A DNA stretch of 64,000 nt from Limnohabitans sp. T6-5 (GTDB lineage: Bacteria > Pseudomonadota > Gammaproteobacteria > Burkholderiales > Burkholderiaceae_C). Both the position numbers and the translations under genes were made by a program. Of the stretch, positions 7,724 through 16,599 are shown piece after piece. A model generated the notes under the pieces. That model did not search any database, had not been told where the DNA came from, and was given only the letters and a program-made list of their open reading frames with translations. Where the stretch lies: NCBI RefSeq assembly GCF_003063315.1, contig NZ_NERV01000002.1, positions 1,178,001-1,242,000 of the forward strand. The letters are read 5' to 3'. Numbering within the stretch: the first letter of the stretch is position 1; every line of letters begins with the position of its first letter.

Positions 7724-9442
7724 TCACTTGTTCAGCTTGAAGGTCCAGACGGAGCCACCTTGTTCGAGGAAGTTGACCTTCTTGGCCACTTCACCGCCCC
7801 ACAGCGGAACCGCACCACCCCAGCCAGAGACCACGGACACGTACTGGTCGTTGCCTTCTTTCCAGGTGATGGGTGGCGCCACGACGCCCGAGCCGGTCTG
7901 GAACTGCCACACCACTTTGCCGGTCTTGGCATCAGCGGCCTTCAGGTAGCCTTCAGGCGTGCCCCAGAACACCAGGTCGCCTGCGACCAGCACACCGCCC
8001 CACAGAGGGGCTTCGTTCTTGACTTCCCACTCGATCTTGCCGGTCTTGGGGTTCACAGCGCGCAGCGAGCCGATGTAGTCGTCATACAGAGGCTTGATGG
8101 TGAAACCTGCGCCCAGGTAAGCCGCGCCTTTTTTGTAGGTGACGGGCTCGTTCCAGATTTCCATGCCCCATTCGTTGGAAGGCACATAGAACAGGTTGGT
8201 CTTGGGACTGTAGGCCATGGGCATCTGGTTCTTGCCGCCCAGGAAGCCTGGGGCTGCAAACACGGCCTTGCCTTTGGTGCCATCGCCGCCTGCGCCTGTG
8301 GGGTCGCCAGGACGGTTTTCAGGCACGAAGTTGGGACGGCCGGTCTTCAGGTCGATGCCGTTGGCCCAAGTGGTTTTGGTCACGAAGGGGAAGGCGTTGA
8401 GCAGTTTGCCGGTGGCCGCATCGTTCACATAGAAGTAGCCATTGCGGTCTGCCTTGGCGCCCACGCGCTTGCCGTCCATGTCGAAGGTGATGAACTCGTT
8501 CACACCGTCGAAGTCCCAGGCGTCGTTGGGGGTGTTCTGGTAGCTCCACTTGATCTGGCCCGACTTGACATCGATGGCCACGGTGGAGGTGGAGTACAGG
8601 TTGTCACCCTTGCGCAGGTGGCTGTTCCAGGGGCCGGGGTTGCCCGTGCCAAAGTAGGCCAGGCCGGTCTTGGCATCGTACGTGCCACCCAGCCAGGTGG
8701 CTGCGCCGCCAGACTTCCAGGTGTCACCCGGCCAAGTGGCGTTGGTGGTGCCGGAGATGCCGTTTTCCTTGCCATCTTTGTAGCCCATGTGACCTTCGAC
8801 CACAGGGCGTGACCAGACCATCTTGCCGGTCTTGGGGTCGCGTGCTTCGACACGGCCGACCACACCGAACTCACCACCGGACACACCGGTCAACAACAAG
8901 CCTTCGGCGATCAAAGGAGCTGCGCTGTAGCTGTAACCAGCCGCGTAGTCGTCGATCTTCTCGCGCCAGACAACCTTGCCGGTGGTCTGATCCAAAGCGA
9001 CCAGCTGGGCGTCCAGCGTGCCGAAAATCACCAGGTTGTCATACAGGGCAGCGCCACGGTTGATCACGTCGCAGCAAGGCATGATGCCTTCGGGCAGACG
9101 GTGCTCGTACTTCCAGAGCTTTTTGCCGGTCTTGGCGTCGAGCGCGAAGATGCGCGAGTAAGAGGCGGTGACGAACATCTTGCCGTTGTGCACCAGCGGC
9201 TGGGATTCCTGGCCGCGCTGCTTTTCGCCGCCAAATGACATGGACCAGACGGGGGTCAGTTTGCCGATGGACTTGGCGTTCACATCGGTCAGCGGCGAAT
9301 AGCGCTGGCCTTGGGTGCCCAGACCCCATGACAGCACGTCATTGGTGGTGGCAGCGTCTTTGCTGATCATGTCGTTGGTGACCTGGGCGCCGACTTGCGC
9401 GGCGGCCAGGGTGACGAGCAGGCTCAAAAGTTTAAGTTTCAC
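7724..9442 (-). CDS. PQQ-dependent alcohol/methanol dehydrogenase, lanthanide-type (XoxF/PedH/ExaF-like)
   Basis: A 572-residue periplasmic quinoprotein, an eight-bladed propeller that oxidises alcohols with PQQ and a metal. The start is the GTG at 9442: AGGAG lies eight bases upstream and a signal peptide follows ([20 protein letters not shown]). Visible catalytic features are the vicinal disulfide C123-C124 (MPCCD), metal ligands E191 and N268 (FGTGNPG), catalytic D310 and a second acidic residue D312 (AWDFDG). In calcium-dependent MxaF the position of D312 is alanine; an aspartate there is the recognised mark of lanthanide-dependent enzymes. Tryptophan-docking repeats (GKxxWxF) recur through the chain. 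A 243-base gap upstream probably holds its promoter. Substrate range (methanol against longer alcohols) cannot be read from the sequence. Confidence 0.93.
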   Translation of the reverse strand: MKLKLLSLLVTLAAAQVGAQVTNDMISKDAATTNDVLSWGLGTQGQRYSPLTDVNAKSIGKLTPVWSMSFGGEKQRGQESQPLVHNGKMFVTASYSRIFALDAKTGKKLWKYEHRLPEGIMPCCDVINRGAALYDNLVIFGTLDAQLVALDQTTGKVVWREKIDDYAAGYSYSAAPLIAEGLLLTGVSGGEFGVVGRVEARDPKTGKMVWSRPVVEGHMGYKDGKENGISGTTNATWPGDTWKSGGAATWLGGTYDAKTGLAYFGTGNPGPWNSHLRKGDNLYSTSTVAIDVKSGQIKWSYQNTPNDAWDFDGVNEFITFDMDGKRVGAKADRNGYFYVNDAATGKLLNAFPFVTKTTWANGIDLKTGRPNFVPENRPGDPTGAGGDGTKGKAVFAAPGFLGGKNQMPMAYSPKTNLFYVPSNEWGMEIWNEPVTYKKGAAYLGAGFTIKPLYDDYIGSLRAVNPKTGKIEWEVKNEAPLWGGVLVAGDLVFWGTPEGYLKAADAKTGKVVWQFQTGSGVVAPPITWKEGNDQYVSVVSGWGGAVPLWGGEVAKKVNFLEQGGSVWTFKLNK

Positions 9443-9685
9443 AGTGGTGTCTCCTGTTTTTAGACGGGTCAGAGCGTGGATGAAATTGAACGACTCGCCA
9501 GGTTTTTGAAACACACCCGGCATGGCGTCAGCAAGCATTTCCGCAAATAGCGTGCCAGCTTGCCCGGTTTTGCAGCGCCTCTCGCTTCAGTGAAAACCCT
9601 GAAAAATTCGCCCCTCCAGCCCCCAAAATCAGGCCAACACGCCCCTCGAGGCCCAAGTCGGCTTGTGACAGTGTTCAACTTTGGA
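9443..9685. other. Intergenic region upstream of the quinoprotein dehydrogenase
   Basis: A 243-base gap between the metallohydrolase-fold gene and the dehydrogenase, both on the minus strand. It has no plausible gene of its own; longer frames crossing it are shadows. It is the likely site of the dehydrogenase promoter and of binding by the cluster's response regulator, but I could not identify a clear -35/-10 pair or regulator box. Confidence 0.4.
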
Positions 9686-10693
9686 TCAACGCCCAGTTTC
9701 AGCCTGAACAGTCTGCGTTGCAAACTGATCAGTTTCGTACTGGGGGTACAGGTAGGTGACGCTGCGGGCGTATTCGGCAGACAAGGCCGCCCAGCGCGAA
9801 AAACGCTCGGGAATAGGCAGGCGCAAGACCTCGGACAAATCCAGCCCCTGGCTGGCGCTGCTGTGCAGGCGCTGGTGCAGCCACTGCAACCAGTCCAGCG
9901 TCTGGTCCACGCCGTAGCGGCCACGGTGTACCGGGCCGTGGCTGGGCACCACGGTGTGCACCGTGCCCTGGTCGATCCAGCTGGCCACTGTGCGCAAACT
10001 GGCGATCCAGTCGGGCAGCTTGGCGTGCGGCAAGGTGGGCACGCGGTCGGCAAACACCAGCCCACCGGCAAACAGCACGCCGGTGCTGTGGTCAATCAGC
10101 AGCAAGTCGTCCGCCGTGTGACCTTGCAGGCGCCGCCATTCGAGCGCATGGCCACCCAGCACAAAAGGTCCGGGTGTCAGCGTCTGGCGCGCCGGGGTCG
10201 ATTCGGTGCCCTTCATCCAGTCACCGCACAGGCGGTAGAGGTTGTCTTCATAGGCCTTGCCTTCGGCCTGCATGCCCGCACGGCTGCCGCCGAGCGCCAA
10301 CACCGGCACATCGGCATAGGCCTGGTTGCCAAAGAAATAATCGGGGTGCAGGTTGAGATTGACCACCTGCTTGACCCCCTGATTGAGCGATTGGGGCACC
10401 GTGCGGGCAATGGCCGCCCGCTGCTGCTGGCCGTAGCGCCAGGACGGCCCCGTGTTGATGACCAGCACGCCCTCATCCGTGGCCACAAAGGCGGTGTTGA
10501 TGATGTTGCAACCGTTGGCCCGGCTGAAATCTTCGACTGCGCCTTCGATCACCCAGGTCTGTGCGGCAACTTGGCGCGGCTGGAGCTGGTAGTCGCCTGT
10601 GGCCAGGTCCACAGCCATGGCCCCCGAGGACAGGCACAGCGCCAGCACCCCGGCCCACACCCCCAACCCCACTCCCAACAGAGGGCGGCTCAT
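9686..10693 (-). CDS. Quinoprotein-associated metallo-beta-lactamase-fold protein with degenerate metal motif
   Basis: A 335-residue exported protein (signal peptide MSRPLLGVGLGVWAGVLALC) of the SoxH-related metallo-hydrolase family that accompanies PQQ dehydrogenases (quinoprotein relay system zinc metallohydrolase, TIGR04558/04559 type, named from memory). The usual HxHxDH metal motif here reads N114-L-H116-P-D118-Y119, so the first and last histidines are replaced; later metal-site candidates LQGHTADD and VPSHGPV are present. The four-base overlap with the preceding SoxYZ-like gene couples the two. SoxH-type proteins are thought to act on carrier-bound intermediates; how this one works with an altered site is unclear. 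The family is well supported, activity is not. Confidence 0.8.
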   Translation of the reverse strand: MSRPLLGVGLGVWAGVLALCLSSGAMAVDLATGDYQLQPRQVAAQTWVIEGAVEDFSRANGCNIINTAFVATDEGVLVINTGPSWRYGQQQRAAIARTVPQSLNQGVKQVVNLNLHPDYFFGNQAYADVPVLALGGSRAGMQAEGKAYEDNLYRLCGDWMKGTESTPARQTLTPGPFVLGGHALEWRRLQGHTADDLLLIDHSTGVLFAGGLVFADRVPTLPHAKLPDWIASLRTVASWIDQGTVHTVVPSHGPVHRGRYGVDQTLDWLQWLHQRLHSSASQGLDLSEVLRLPIPERFSRWAALSAEYARSVTYLYPQYETDQFATQTVQAETGR

Positions 10694-11535
10694 GCCTTGA
10701 ACCTTTCGTCGATGCGGTTGCCGTTGTTGTCGCGGCCCAAGAGCTGCCAGGGGCCTTGGGCGCCGTCGCCCAGCTCCAGCGTGAGCAAGGGGTTTTCCGA
10801 GACCGGTTCGTGCAAATGCATGCGCCAGCTGGGCCGGTCCTGGGCGTCACGCAGTTCGAGCTGTTCCAGGTGAAAGGCCGGTATGCCGCCCACCAGCCCG
10901 GTGTCCATGGGGTGCATGATGCGCAAGCGCAAACGGGTGCCGCCTTCGAGCACATTGCGAAACACCCGCGCCTGCACTTGGTTGAGTGTGCGGCTCCAGG
11001 AGCCGTCTGCGCGGCTGGCACCGGGCACGGTGCAGCCGCCACCGGCCGCATTGACCCAGGTCTGGCCCACATGCCAGCGGCCGTCTTGGGTGCGCACCAG
11101 GGCGCGAACGGGCGAACCCTGCTCCATGCGCAAGCGAAAGGCCAGCACCGGCCAGCTGTTCAAGGGCTCAAAGTCCAGAATGTGCTGGATCGGGTTGCGG
11201 TCGGCCACCACCACGATGCGTTCGATCGGGCCTGCGCTGCGCTGCAAGGCCCGGGCATCGAGCCAGATAGGCACGTTCATGGCGTCTTCGGCAAATTCGG
11301 GGCCCTTGACGATGACCTCGTCGGTGAAGTGCCAGGCCCCCTGCCCCATGAATTTGCGCACAATGCCCGGCCACTGCATGGAGCCCAGCGGGTCGCCGCC
11401 GGTCTGGTCCTGGGCTTGCACGGGCCAGCAGGGCAGTACTGCCCCCAGCGCAGCAGCACCGCCCAACTGCAAGGCGGCTCTGCGAGAACCCCAGGGGTCA
11501 CGCCCTGAACGCATGGGCAAGAAACGGTCGGTCAT
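10690..11535 (-). CDS. Quinoprotein dehydrogenase-associated SoxYZ-like carrier
   Basis: A 281-residue protein with a twin-arginine-like leader (SRRAALQLGGAAALGA), a SoxY-like N-terminal half and a SoxZ-like C-terminal half. The SoxY carrier cysteine is represented by C168 in a GGGC turn (NAAGGGCTVPG). In sulfur oxidation SoxY carries substrates on such a cysteine; this fused form (TIGR04557 type) occurs beside PQQ-dependent dehydrogenases, where its cargo is unknown. The ATG at 11535 is chosen because AGGTGA precedes it closely and the leader follows; the open frame runs 86 codons further upstream into the permease gene. It is followed with a four-base overlap by the metallohydrolase-fold gene, suggesting a carrier-enzyme pair. 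Confidence 0.85.
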   Translation of the reverse strand: MTDRFLPMRSGRDPWGSRRAALQLGGAAALGAVLPCWPVQAQDQTGGDPLGSMQWPGIVRKFMGQGAWHFTDEVIVKGPEFAEDAMNVPIWLDARALQRSAGPIERIVVVADRNPIQHILDFEPLNSWPVLAFRLRMEQGSPVRALVRTQDGRWHVGQTWVNAAGGGCTVPGASRADGSWSRTLNQVQARVFRNVLEGGTRLRLRIMHPMDTGLVGGIPAFHLEQLELRDAQDRPSWRMHLHEPVSENPLLTLELGDGAQGPWQLLGRDNNGNRIDERFKA

Positions 11536-11603
11536 CTGATCACCTGTTGTGTGAATCGTGGGGTGGATGCAGGGGATTAAAAAAGCGTGAAGGGCGAAAT
11601 GGC

Positions 11604-12422
11604 TCAAGCCGCGCCGCGCTGGCGCATGGCGCCGCGTTGCGGGTCGTAGCCGCGCACGGCCAGCCCAAAAAACACCAGCGTGCCCACCACGCCCACCAGC
11701 CAGCCCATGCCATAGGTCTGGCCATGCAGGGCAAAACGCATGGTCTCCACGGCCTGGGTGAAGGGGTTGATCTGGGCCAGCTGATAGAGCCACCAGGCAC
11801 CCGACTCTTCAAACTTCCACAGCGGGTAAAGCGCCGAGCTGATGAAAAACATCGGGAAGATCACAAAGTTCATGGCCCCGGCAAAGTTTTCCAGCTGGCG
11901 CACATGCACCGACAGCACCAGCCCCATGGACGCCATGAGCAAGGCCGCCAGCATGAGCGTGGGCAAGGCCAGCAGCACATTGAGCGCGTCCACCTCGACC
12001 CCCAGCAGCACGGCGATCAACAGGAACACAAGCATTTGCAAGAGCGACAAGCTGGTGCCCGCCAGCAGCTTGAAGCCCAGCAACCAGGCCCGCGCCAGGG
12101 GGGCTGTGAGCAGCAGGCGCATCAGCCCCATTTCGCGGTCATAGACCAGGGACAGCGAACTTTGCATGCCATTGAACAGCGCGATCATGCCCAGCAAGCC
12201 GGGCACCATGTAGACCTTGTATTCGATGTAGGTCTCGTAAGGCGGGATGATGGAGACGCCGAACACATTGTGAAAACCCGCCGCAAACACCACAAACCAC
12301 AGCAAGGGCCGCACCAGGGCCGAGGCCAGGCGCGCAGGTTGGCGCAAAAACTTGTGGATCTCACGGCCCACCACGGCCCGCGCCGCACGCCCCAGGTGAA
12401 CGAGGCTCAACGTGTCTTGCAT
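11604..12422 (-). CDS. ABC-2 type permease of the PQQ-alcohol cluster (PedC-like)
   Basis: A 272-residue integral membrane protein with about six hydrophobic segments and the ABC2_membrane layout (YDREMGLMRLLLTAPL, then NFVIFPMFFISSALYP). It resembles the PedC/TIGR03861 permeases of phenylethanol/ethanol clusters in Pseudomonas. The start overlaps the end of the upstream substrate-binding gene by 16 bases, so they are co-translated. Its ATPase partner is encoded on the other strand at 15821-16591. ABC-2 permeases usually export, yet the partner binding protein is of the importer kind; this odd pairing is typical of these clusters and its cargo is unproven. Confidence 0.88.
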   Translation of the reverse strand: MQDTLSLVHLGRAARAVVGREIHKFLRQPARLASALVRPLLWFVVFAAGFHNVFGVSIIPPYETYIEYKVYMVPGLLGMIALFNGMQSSLSLVYDREMGLMRLLLTAPLARAWLLGFKLLAGTSLSLLQMLVFLLIAVLLGVEVDALNVLLALPTLMLAALLMASMGLVLSVHVRQLENFAGAMNFVIFPMFFISSALYPLWKFEESGAWWLYQLAQINPFTQAVETMRFALHGQTYGMGWLVGVVGTLVFFGLAVRGYDPQRGAMRQRGAA

Positions 12423-13666
12423 GGACTTTCCTTGTCATCGACACCCAAGGTGTCGAGTGTGTCGATCGGGTGCAGTACCCCCTCCATGGGGGCGGTTTGC
12501 ACCACGCCATCGGCATGCGCCAGCAACACCGGCTGGCGCAGCTGGCCGTCCCAGGCTCGGTAACTGAGCGACTGGCCCTTGAAGCCATCCACCTGCACCT
12601 GGCCTGTGCGCAGCCGGGCGGCCAGCGTTTGGGGCGTGCCCTTGGGCTCGGCAACCCAAGCGGTCACCAACGATTTGACGCCCACCCAAGCGGCCCAGTC
12701 CTGGCCCGTCATGGGCCGCTGCGTGAGTTTGACAAAGCGGCGGTTGAGCTGCGGGCCGCCATAGCGCTCCCATTGGGCATGCCAGGCCAGCGCTGTCAGG
12801 CCGCTGCTGCCCAACACGGGTCGCGGCCACTGGGTGGCATAGACCAGACTGCGGGCGAATTCGCCTTCGGCGTCCCACACGGCAACTACCTCGTGCTTGC
12901 GCTCGGCCGTGAGCAGTTTGGGGTTGGCCGCGTCGCGCTCACGCGGGTCGCCGCTGAGTTTGAAGGTTTTGGTGTCGGTGGTCTTGAGGCCATAGCGTTT
13001 GCTGGCACGTTGCCAGGCTTGCAGCTGCAACTGGTCTGCCGGGCTGCTGCCTTGCAGCACCAGCACCTCGCGCCACGAACGCGCCGCCAAAAACTGCGCC
13101 AACGCATCGGCCAGCATGCTCTGGCTGGGGTAGCTGTGCAGCACCGCCGACGCGCCGCAAGACTGGCTGCGCAAACTGTCCAGCGGGCTGCTGGCGTTGA
13201 TGGCCAAAGCCCCGGCTTTTTGGGCCGCCTGCACGGCCTGCGGCATGAGCGCATCGGGCAAGTCCAGCAGCCAGTAAGCCACCTTGTCGGTTTGCAGCTG
13301 CTGCAAGGTCGCGGCCAGCTGGTCGGCGTCAGCGGCCACCGCCTCGCGCAGACGCAGGCTCAAGCCGGCCTCTTGCAACTCGACCTGGGCATCGTCCACA
13401 GCCAGACGTGCGGCCGACAGCAAGCGCCCGGTTGAATGCCCGGGCCAGCGGCGCTCGGCGCGGCGGGGTTGGTAACGCGCATCGTCGGCCACGGACACCA
13501 CGGCCACCTGCAAGGTGTTGCCCGATTTGGCGGTCGCGTTGGCTGCGGACGATTTCACCGCAGGAGAAGCAGGCGTGGCGGCCTGCGCCGCAACCGCCGC
13601 CGCCACGGTCCAAGTGGCCAGCCACAAGGTGCGCGAACTTGTGAAGCGTGAAGTCAAGCTGTTCAT
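12407..13666 (-). CDS. Periplasmic substrate-binding protein of the PQQ-alcohol ABC system
   Basis: A 419-residue exported protein with a leader ending in AQA and a type I periplasmic-binding fold, weakly like branched-chain amino-acid binding proteins (AARLAVDDAQVELQEAG; VAYWLLDLPDALMPQAVQAA). It matches the family reported only beside PQQ-dependent dehydrogenases (TIGR03863 type). It begins seven bases after the stop of the beta-propeller gene and overlaps the permease gene by 16 bases. Ligand unknown; a PQQ-pathway metabolite or signal is possible. Family call by domain content and neighbourhood. Confidence 0.82.
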   Translation of the reverse strand: MNSLTSRFTSSRTLWLATWTVAAAVAAQAATPASPAVKSSAANATAKSGNTLQVAVVSVADDARYQPRRAERRWPGHSTGRLLSAARLAVDDAQVELQEAGLSLRLREAVAADADQLAATLQQLQTDKVAYWLLDLPDALMPQAVQAAQKAGALAINASSPLDSLRSQSCGASAVLHSYPSQSMLADALAQFLAARSWREVLVLQGSSPADQLQLQAWQRASKRYGLKTTDTKTFKLSGDPRERDAANPKLLTAERKHEVVAVWDAEGEFARSLVYATQWPRPVLGSSGLTALAWHAQWERYGGPQLNRRFVKLTQRPMTGQDWAAWVGVKSLVTAWVAEPKGTPQTLAARLRTGQVQVDGFKGQSLSYRAWDGQLRQPVLLAHADGVVQTAPMEGVLHPIDTLDTLGVDDKESPCKTR

Positions 13667-13673
13667 GCGCCGC

Positions 13674-14693
13674 TCACTCCCGCACCAGCACCGTGTGCGG
13701 CACGCGCCCGGCGGCCACGCTGCGCAATGCCTTACCCTGGGCGGTGTCCACCAGCGTCATGTCGTCCGACAGGCCGTTGGTCACATACAGCATGCTGCCC
13801 GCCTTGTTCAGGGCCAGGCCCCAGGCGCGTTTGCCCACCAGCACGGTGCGGCGCAGCTGTTTGCTGACGGCGTCCACCTCGGCCACATGGTTGGCGCGGC
13901 CCAGGCTCACCCACACGCTGCGCCCGTCCGGGCTGTGCACCAAGCCCACAGGCGTGATGTCCGAGGCGCGCATGCCCGCGATCTGAAAAGGCACGGTGGC
14001 CTTGACTTGCTGCGTGGCGGCGTCGATCACGCTCACGCTGGCGCCCAGCTCGTTGCTGACCCACACCTCCTTGCCATCGGGCGAGAGCGAGAAGCGGCGC
14101 GGGCGGCTGCCGACCTTGATGTTCTGCAACACCTTCTTTTGCTGGAGGTCGATGCGGTGAACCACGTTGGCCACCTCAGAGGTGACATAGGCAAACTGCC
14201 CATCGGGCATGACCAACACGCCTTCGGGCTCGCCGCCGGTCTTGACCTCGAACAGTTTCTTGCGCGTGACCAGGTCAAAGGCCTGCAAGGCGCTGTCGTC
14301 TTCGCTGGAGACATAGGCTGTCTTGCCATCGGGGGACAGGCCAAACATCTCCGGGCTGTCGCCCAAAGGCAGGGTACCCACCATTTTTTGCTGCGCCAGA
14401 TCGACCCAGCCGAGCTGGTTGCTGTCGGCGCAGATGACCAGGATGCGCGTCCCATCGGGGCTGAATTTCATGTCACGCGGACGCTGGCACACGGGAATGC
14501 GCGCCAGGTTCTGGCCCTGCGCATCAAACACCACGATCTGGTTGTCCTTTTCATTGGACACATACACCCGGGCCGCAGATGGGGCCGCCTGAGCGTGGGC
14601 CATGTCCGCTCCCGCCAACAAGGCGCAGGCCATGCCGAGCGCTGCACGCCAGCGCCGATCGGGCCATGGCAACGGGGTCCTGGCTTTGCTCAT
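13674..14693 (-). CDS. YVTN-type beta-propeller protein of PQQ-dependent catabolism
   Basis: A 339-residue exported protein made of about seven repeats with the YVTN/YVS pattern (ARVYVSNEKDNQI, KTAYVSSEDDSALQ, QFAYVTSEVANVV, KEVWVSNELGASV, SMLYVTNGLSDD). It belongs to the propeller family found in PQQ-alcohol clusters (TIGR03866 type). The ATG at 14693 is supported by AGGAG nine bases upstream and by the leader that follows; an in-frame ATG at 14714 is less well placed. It is first in the minus-strand gene run that continues with the binding protein and permease, and is divergent from the Bug/ATPase pair with about 130 bases between, which must hold two promoters. Biochemical role unknown. 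Confidence 0.87.
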   Translation of the reverse strand: MSKARTPLPWPDRRWRAALGMACALLAGADMAHAQAAPSAARVYVSNEKDNQIVVFDAQGQNLARIPVCQRPRDMKFSPDGTRILVICADSNQLGWVDLAQQKMVGTLPLGDSPEMFGLSPDGKTAYVSSEDDSALQAFDLVTRKKLFEVKTGGEPEGVLVMPDGQFAYVTSEVANVVHRIDLQQKKVLQNIKVGSRPRRFSLSPDGKEVWVSNELGASVSVIDAATQQVKATVPFQIAGMRASDITPVGLVHSPDGRSVWVSLGRANHVAEVDAVSKQLRRTVLVGKRAWGLALNKAGSMLYVTNGLSDDMTLVDTAQGKALRSVAAGRVPHTVLVRE

Positions 14694-14825
14694 GGGTTTT
14701 GTCTCCTGATCCATCAATGTGTTCCGTTTCGCAACAAACTTGGGGGTTGATCGGCAATTCCCGTGCCAAAACCGAGGGATGGCACGCATAGGCCGACTGG
14801 CTTGTATTTTGCTATCTTCAAAGCC

Positions 14826-15824
14826 ATGACGTCTTTCAGAAATTACCCGGACAAACTCACCCGCAGAAACTGGCTGCTGCACTTGGCGGCCCTGGGTGTG
14901 CCCACCTTGTCCGGGGCCAGTCTGGCAGCCACCGCCTGGCCACAAAAACCCATACAGCTCATCGTGCCCTGGCCCGCTGGCGGTGGCACTGACCTGAGCA
15001 TCCGCATCCTGGCTGAAGAAGCGGGCAACCGACTGGGGCAGCCAGTGGTGGTGGTCAACCGGCCCGGTGCGGCCGGCACCATGGTGGCGCCGCTGCTCAA
15101 AGCGGCTGCACCCGACGGCTACACCATTGGCCAGCTGCCCTTGCCAGTACTGCGCCATGCGCTGATGAACAAAGTGCCCTGGGACCCGCTGATCGACCTG
15201 GCGCCCATCTTGCAAGTGTCCAGCACCACCTTTGGCCTGCTGGTGCCCGCCAACAGCCCCTGGCAAAAAGTGCAGGACCTGCTGGACTGGGCACGTCTAA
15301 ACCCCGGTGCGCTGATGCTCGGCTCCACCGGCATGGGCTCCACGCCGCACCTGGCCATGGAAGAATTGCTGGGCGCGCAGCAAATCAGCTACACCCACAT
15401 CCCCTTCAAAGGCACGACCGACCAGATGCTGGCGCTGGCCAGCGGCACCATCATGGCGGGCATGAACTCCACCGGTTTTGCGCCCTGGGTCGAACAAGGC
15501 AAGCTGCGCCTGCTGGCCGTCTTCAGCGAACAGCGCAGCGCCCGCTGGCCGCAGGTGCCCACCATGAAAGAGCTGGGCTATGCCCAGGCCGTCTACCACT
15601 CACCCTGGGGCCTGGTGGCCCCGACCGGAACACCTGCTGGCGTGATCGGTGCGCTGCACGACGCCTTCAAAGCAGCCATGTTGACCCCCCGGCACCTGGC
15701 CGAGTTACAACGCTACGACCAGGACGCCAGCTACCTGGATGGTTTGGCGTACCGGCAAATGCTGGCTCAAAGCTCACAGCGCGAACGCAAACTGCTGCAA
15801 CGCATGAAACTGCTGGCCGAATGA
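14826..15824 (+). CDS. Bug/TctC-family periplasmic solute-binding protein
   Basis: A 332-residue protein of the tripartite-tricarboxylate receptor (Bug) family: Tat-like leader (TRRNWLLHLAALGVPTLSGA), then the diagnostic blocks IQLIVPWPAGGGTD, VVVNRPGAAGT and LGSTGMGSTPHLAMEELL. Bug proteins bind carboxylated solutes and usually work with TctAB permeases, which are not nearby. Instead the gene overlaps the next one, an ABC ATPase, by four bases. The ATG at 14826 directly precedes the leader; a longer frame to 14763 adds 21 unlikely residues. The coupling suggests that this Bug protein serves the PQQ-alcohol cluster, perhaps as a sensor or delivery protein; the ligand is unknown. Confidence 0.88.
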   Translation: MTSFRNYPDKLTRRNWLLHLAALGVPTLSGASLAATAWPQKPIQLIVPWPAGGGTDLSIRILAEEAGNRLGQPVVVVNRPGAAGTMVAPLLKAAAPDGYTIGQLPLPVLRHALMNKVPWDPLIDLAPILQVSSTTFGLLVPANSPWQKVQDLLDWARLNPGALMLGSTGMGSTPHLAMEELLGAQQISYTHIPFKGTTDQMLALASGTIMAGMNSTGFAPWVEQGKLRLLAVFSEQRSARWPQVPTMKELGYAQAVYHSPWGLVAPTGTPAGVIGALHDAFKAAMLTPRHLAELQRYDQDASYLDGLAYRQMLAQSSQRERKLLQRMKLLAE

Positions 15825-16591
15825 ACTCGCCCTCCCGGCCCATCCCCACGAATCACCCCATGAGCACACCCCTGCCCCTGCAAGCCCAATCCCTCAGCAA
15901 GTCCTACCAGGGCCATCCGGCGCTGCGCGATGTCAGCCTGAGCCTCCAGCCCGGCGAGCGCGTGGCGCTGTTGGGCCCCAACGGCGCGGGCAAATCCACG
16001 CTGATGCAGCTGCTGACCGGCTTGTTTGCGCCCGACCAGGGCAGCATCCACATCATGGGCCACGACATGCGGACTGCGGCACCCCGCGCCCTGTCACACC
16101 TGGGGGTGGTGTTCCAGCAACCGGCTCTTGACCTGGACTTGAGCGTGCAGGCCAATTTGCGCTTTCACACCGACCTGCACGGCATGCCCCGCGCCACGGC
16201 CGACGCACGCATCCACGAAGGGCTGGAACGCCTGGGCCTGATGGAACATCTGCACAAACCCTGCCGCACCCTGTCGGGCGGCAACCGCCGCAAGATCGAA
16301 CTGGTGCGCGCCCTGCTGCACCGCCCCGCCGTGCTGCTGATGGACGAAGCCACCGTGGGTCTGGACCCGGCCTCGCGCGTGCAACTGTTGCAAGCGGTGC
16401 AAGACCTGCAACGCGAACAAGGCGTGGCCACCCTCTGGGCCACACACCTGGTGGAAGAAGTCGAACACGCTGACCGCGTGATCGTCTTGCACAAAGGCGC
16501 CATCCGCCACCAAGGCCGCGTGAGCGACCTGCTGACCGACACCGGGCAGGCTACGGTGCAAGCCGCGTTTTTAAGTTTGACGCGGGTTTGA
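15821..16591 (+). CDS. ABC transporter ATPase of the PQQ-alcohol cluster
   Basis: A 256-residue cytoplasmic ATPase with all motifs: Walker A GPNGAGKST, Q-loop (VFQQPALD), signature LSGGN, Walker B VLLMDEATVGLDP and switch histidine (WATHLVEE). The C-motif ending in asparagine, as in other ABC-2 ATPases, fits the PQQ-associated ATPase family (TIGR03864 type). The start overlaps the Bug gene stop by four bases; an internal ATG near 15860 is an alternative, since the domain begins around PLQAQSLSKSY. Its permease partner is the divergent gene at 11604-12422. A tandem REP array begins nine bases after the stop. Confidence 0.92.
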   Translation: MNSPSRPIPTNHPMSTPLPLQAQSLSKSYQGHPALRDVSLSLQPGERVALLGPNGAGKSTLMQLLTGLFAPDQGSIHIMGHDMRTAAPRALSHLGVVFQQPALDLDLSVQANLRFHTDLHGMPRATADARIHEGLERLGLMEHLHKPCRTLSGGNRRKIELVRALLHRPAVLLMDEATVGLDPASRVQLLQAVQDLQREQGVATLWATHLVEEVEHADRVIVLHKGAIRHQGRVSDLLTDTGQATVQAAFLSLTRV

Positions 16592-16599
16592 ACGGCCCT

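Noticed and set aside
9469-10095. Open frame of 208 residues across the gap before the dehydrogenase.
   Set aside because: It overlaps the metallohydrolase-fold gene in another frame and is cysteine/proline-rich nonsense.
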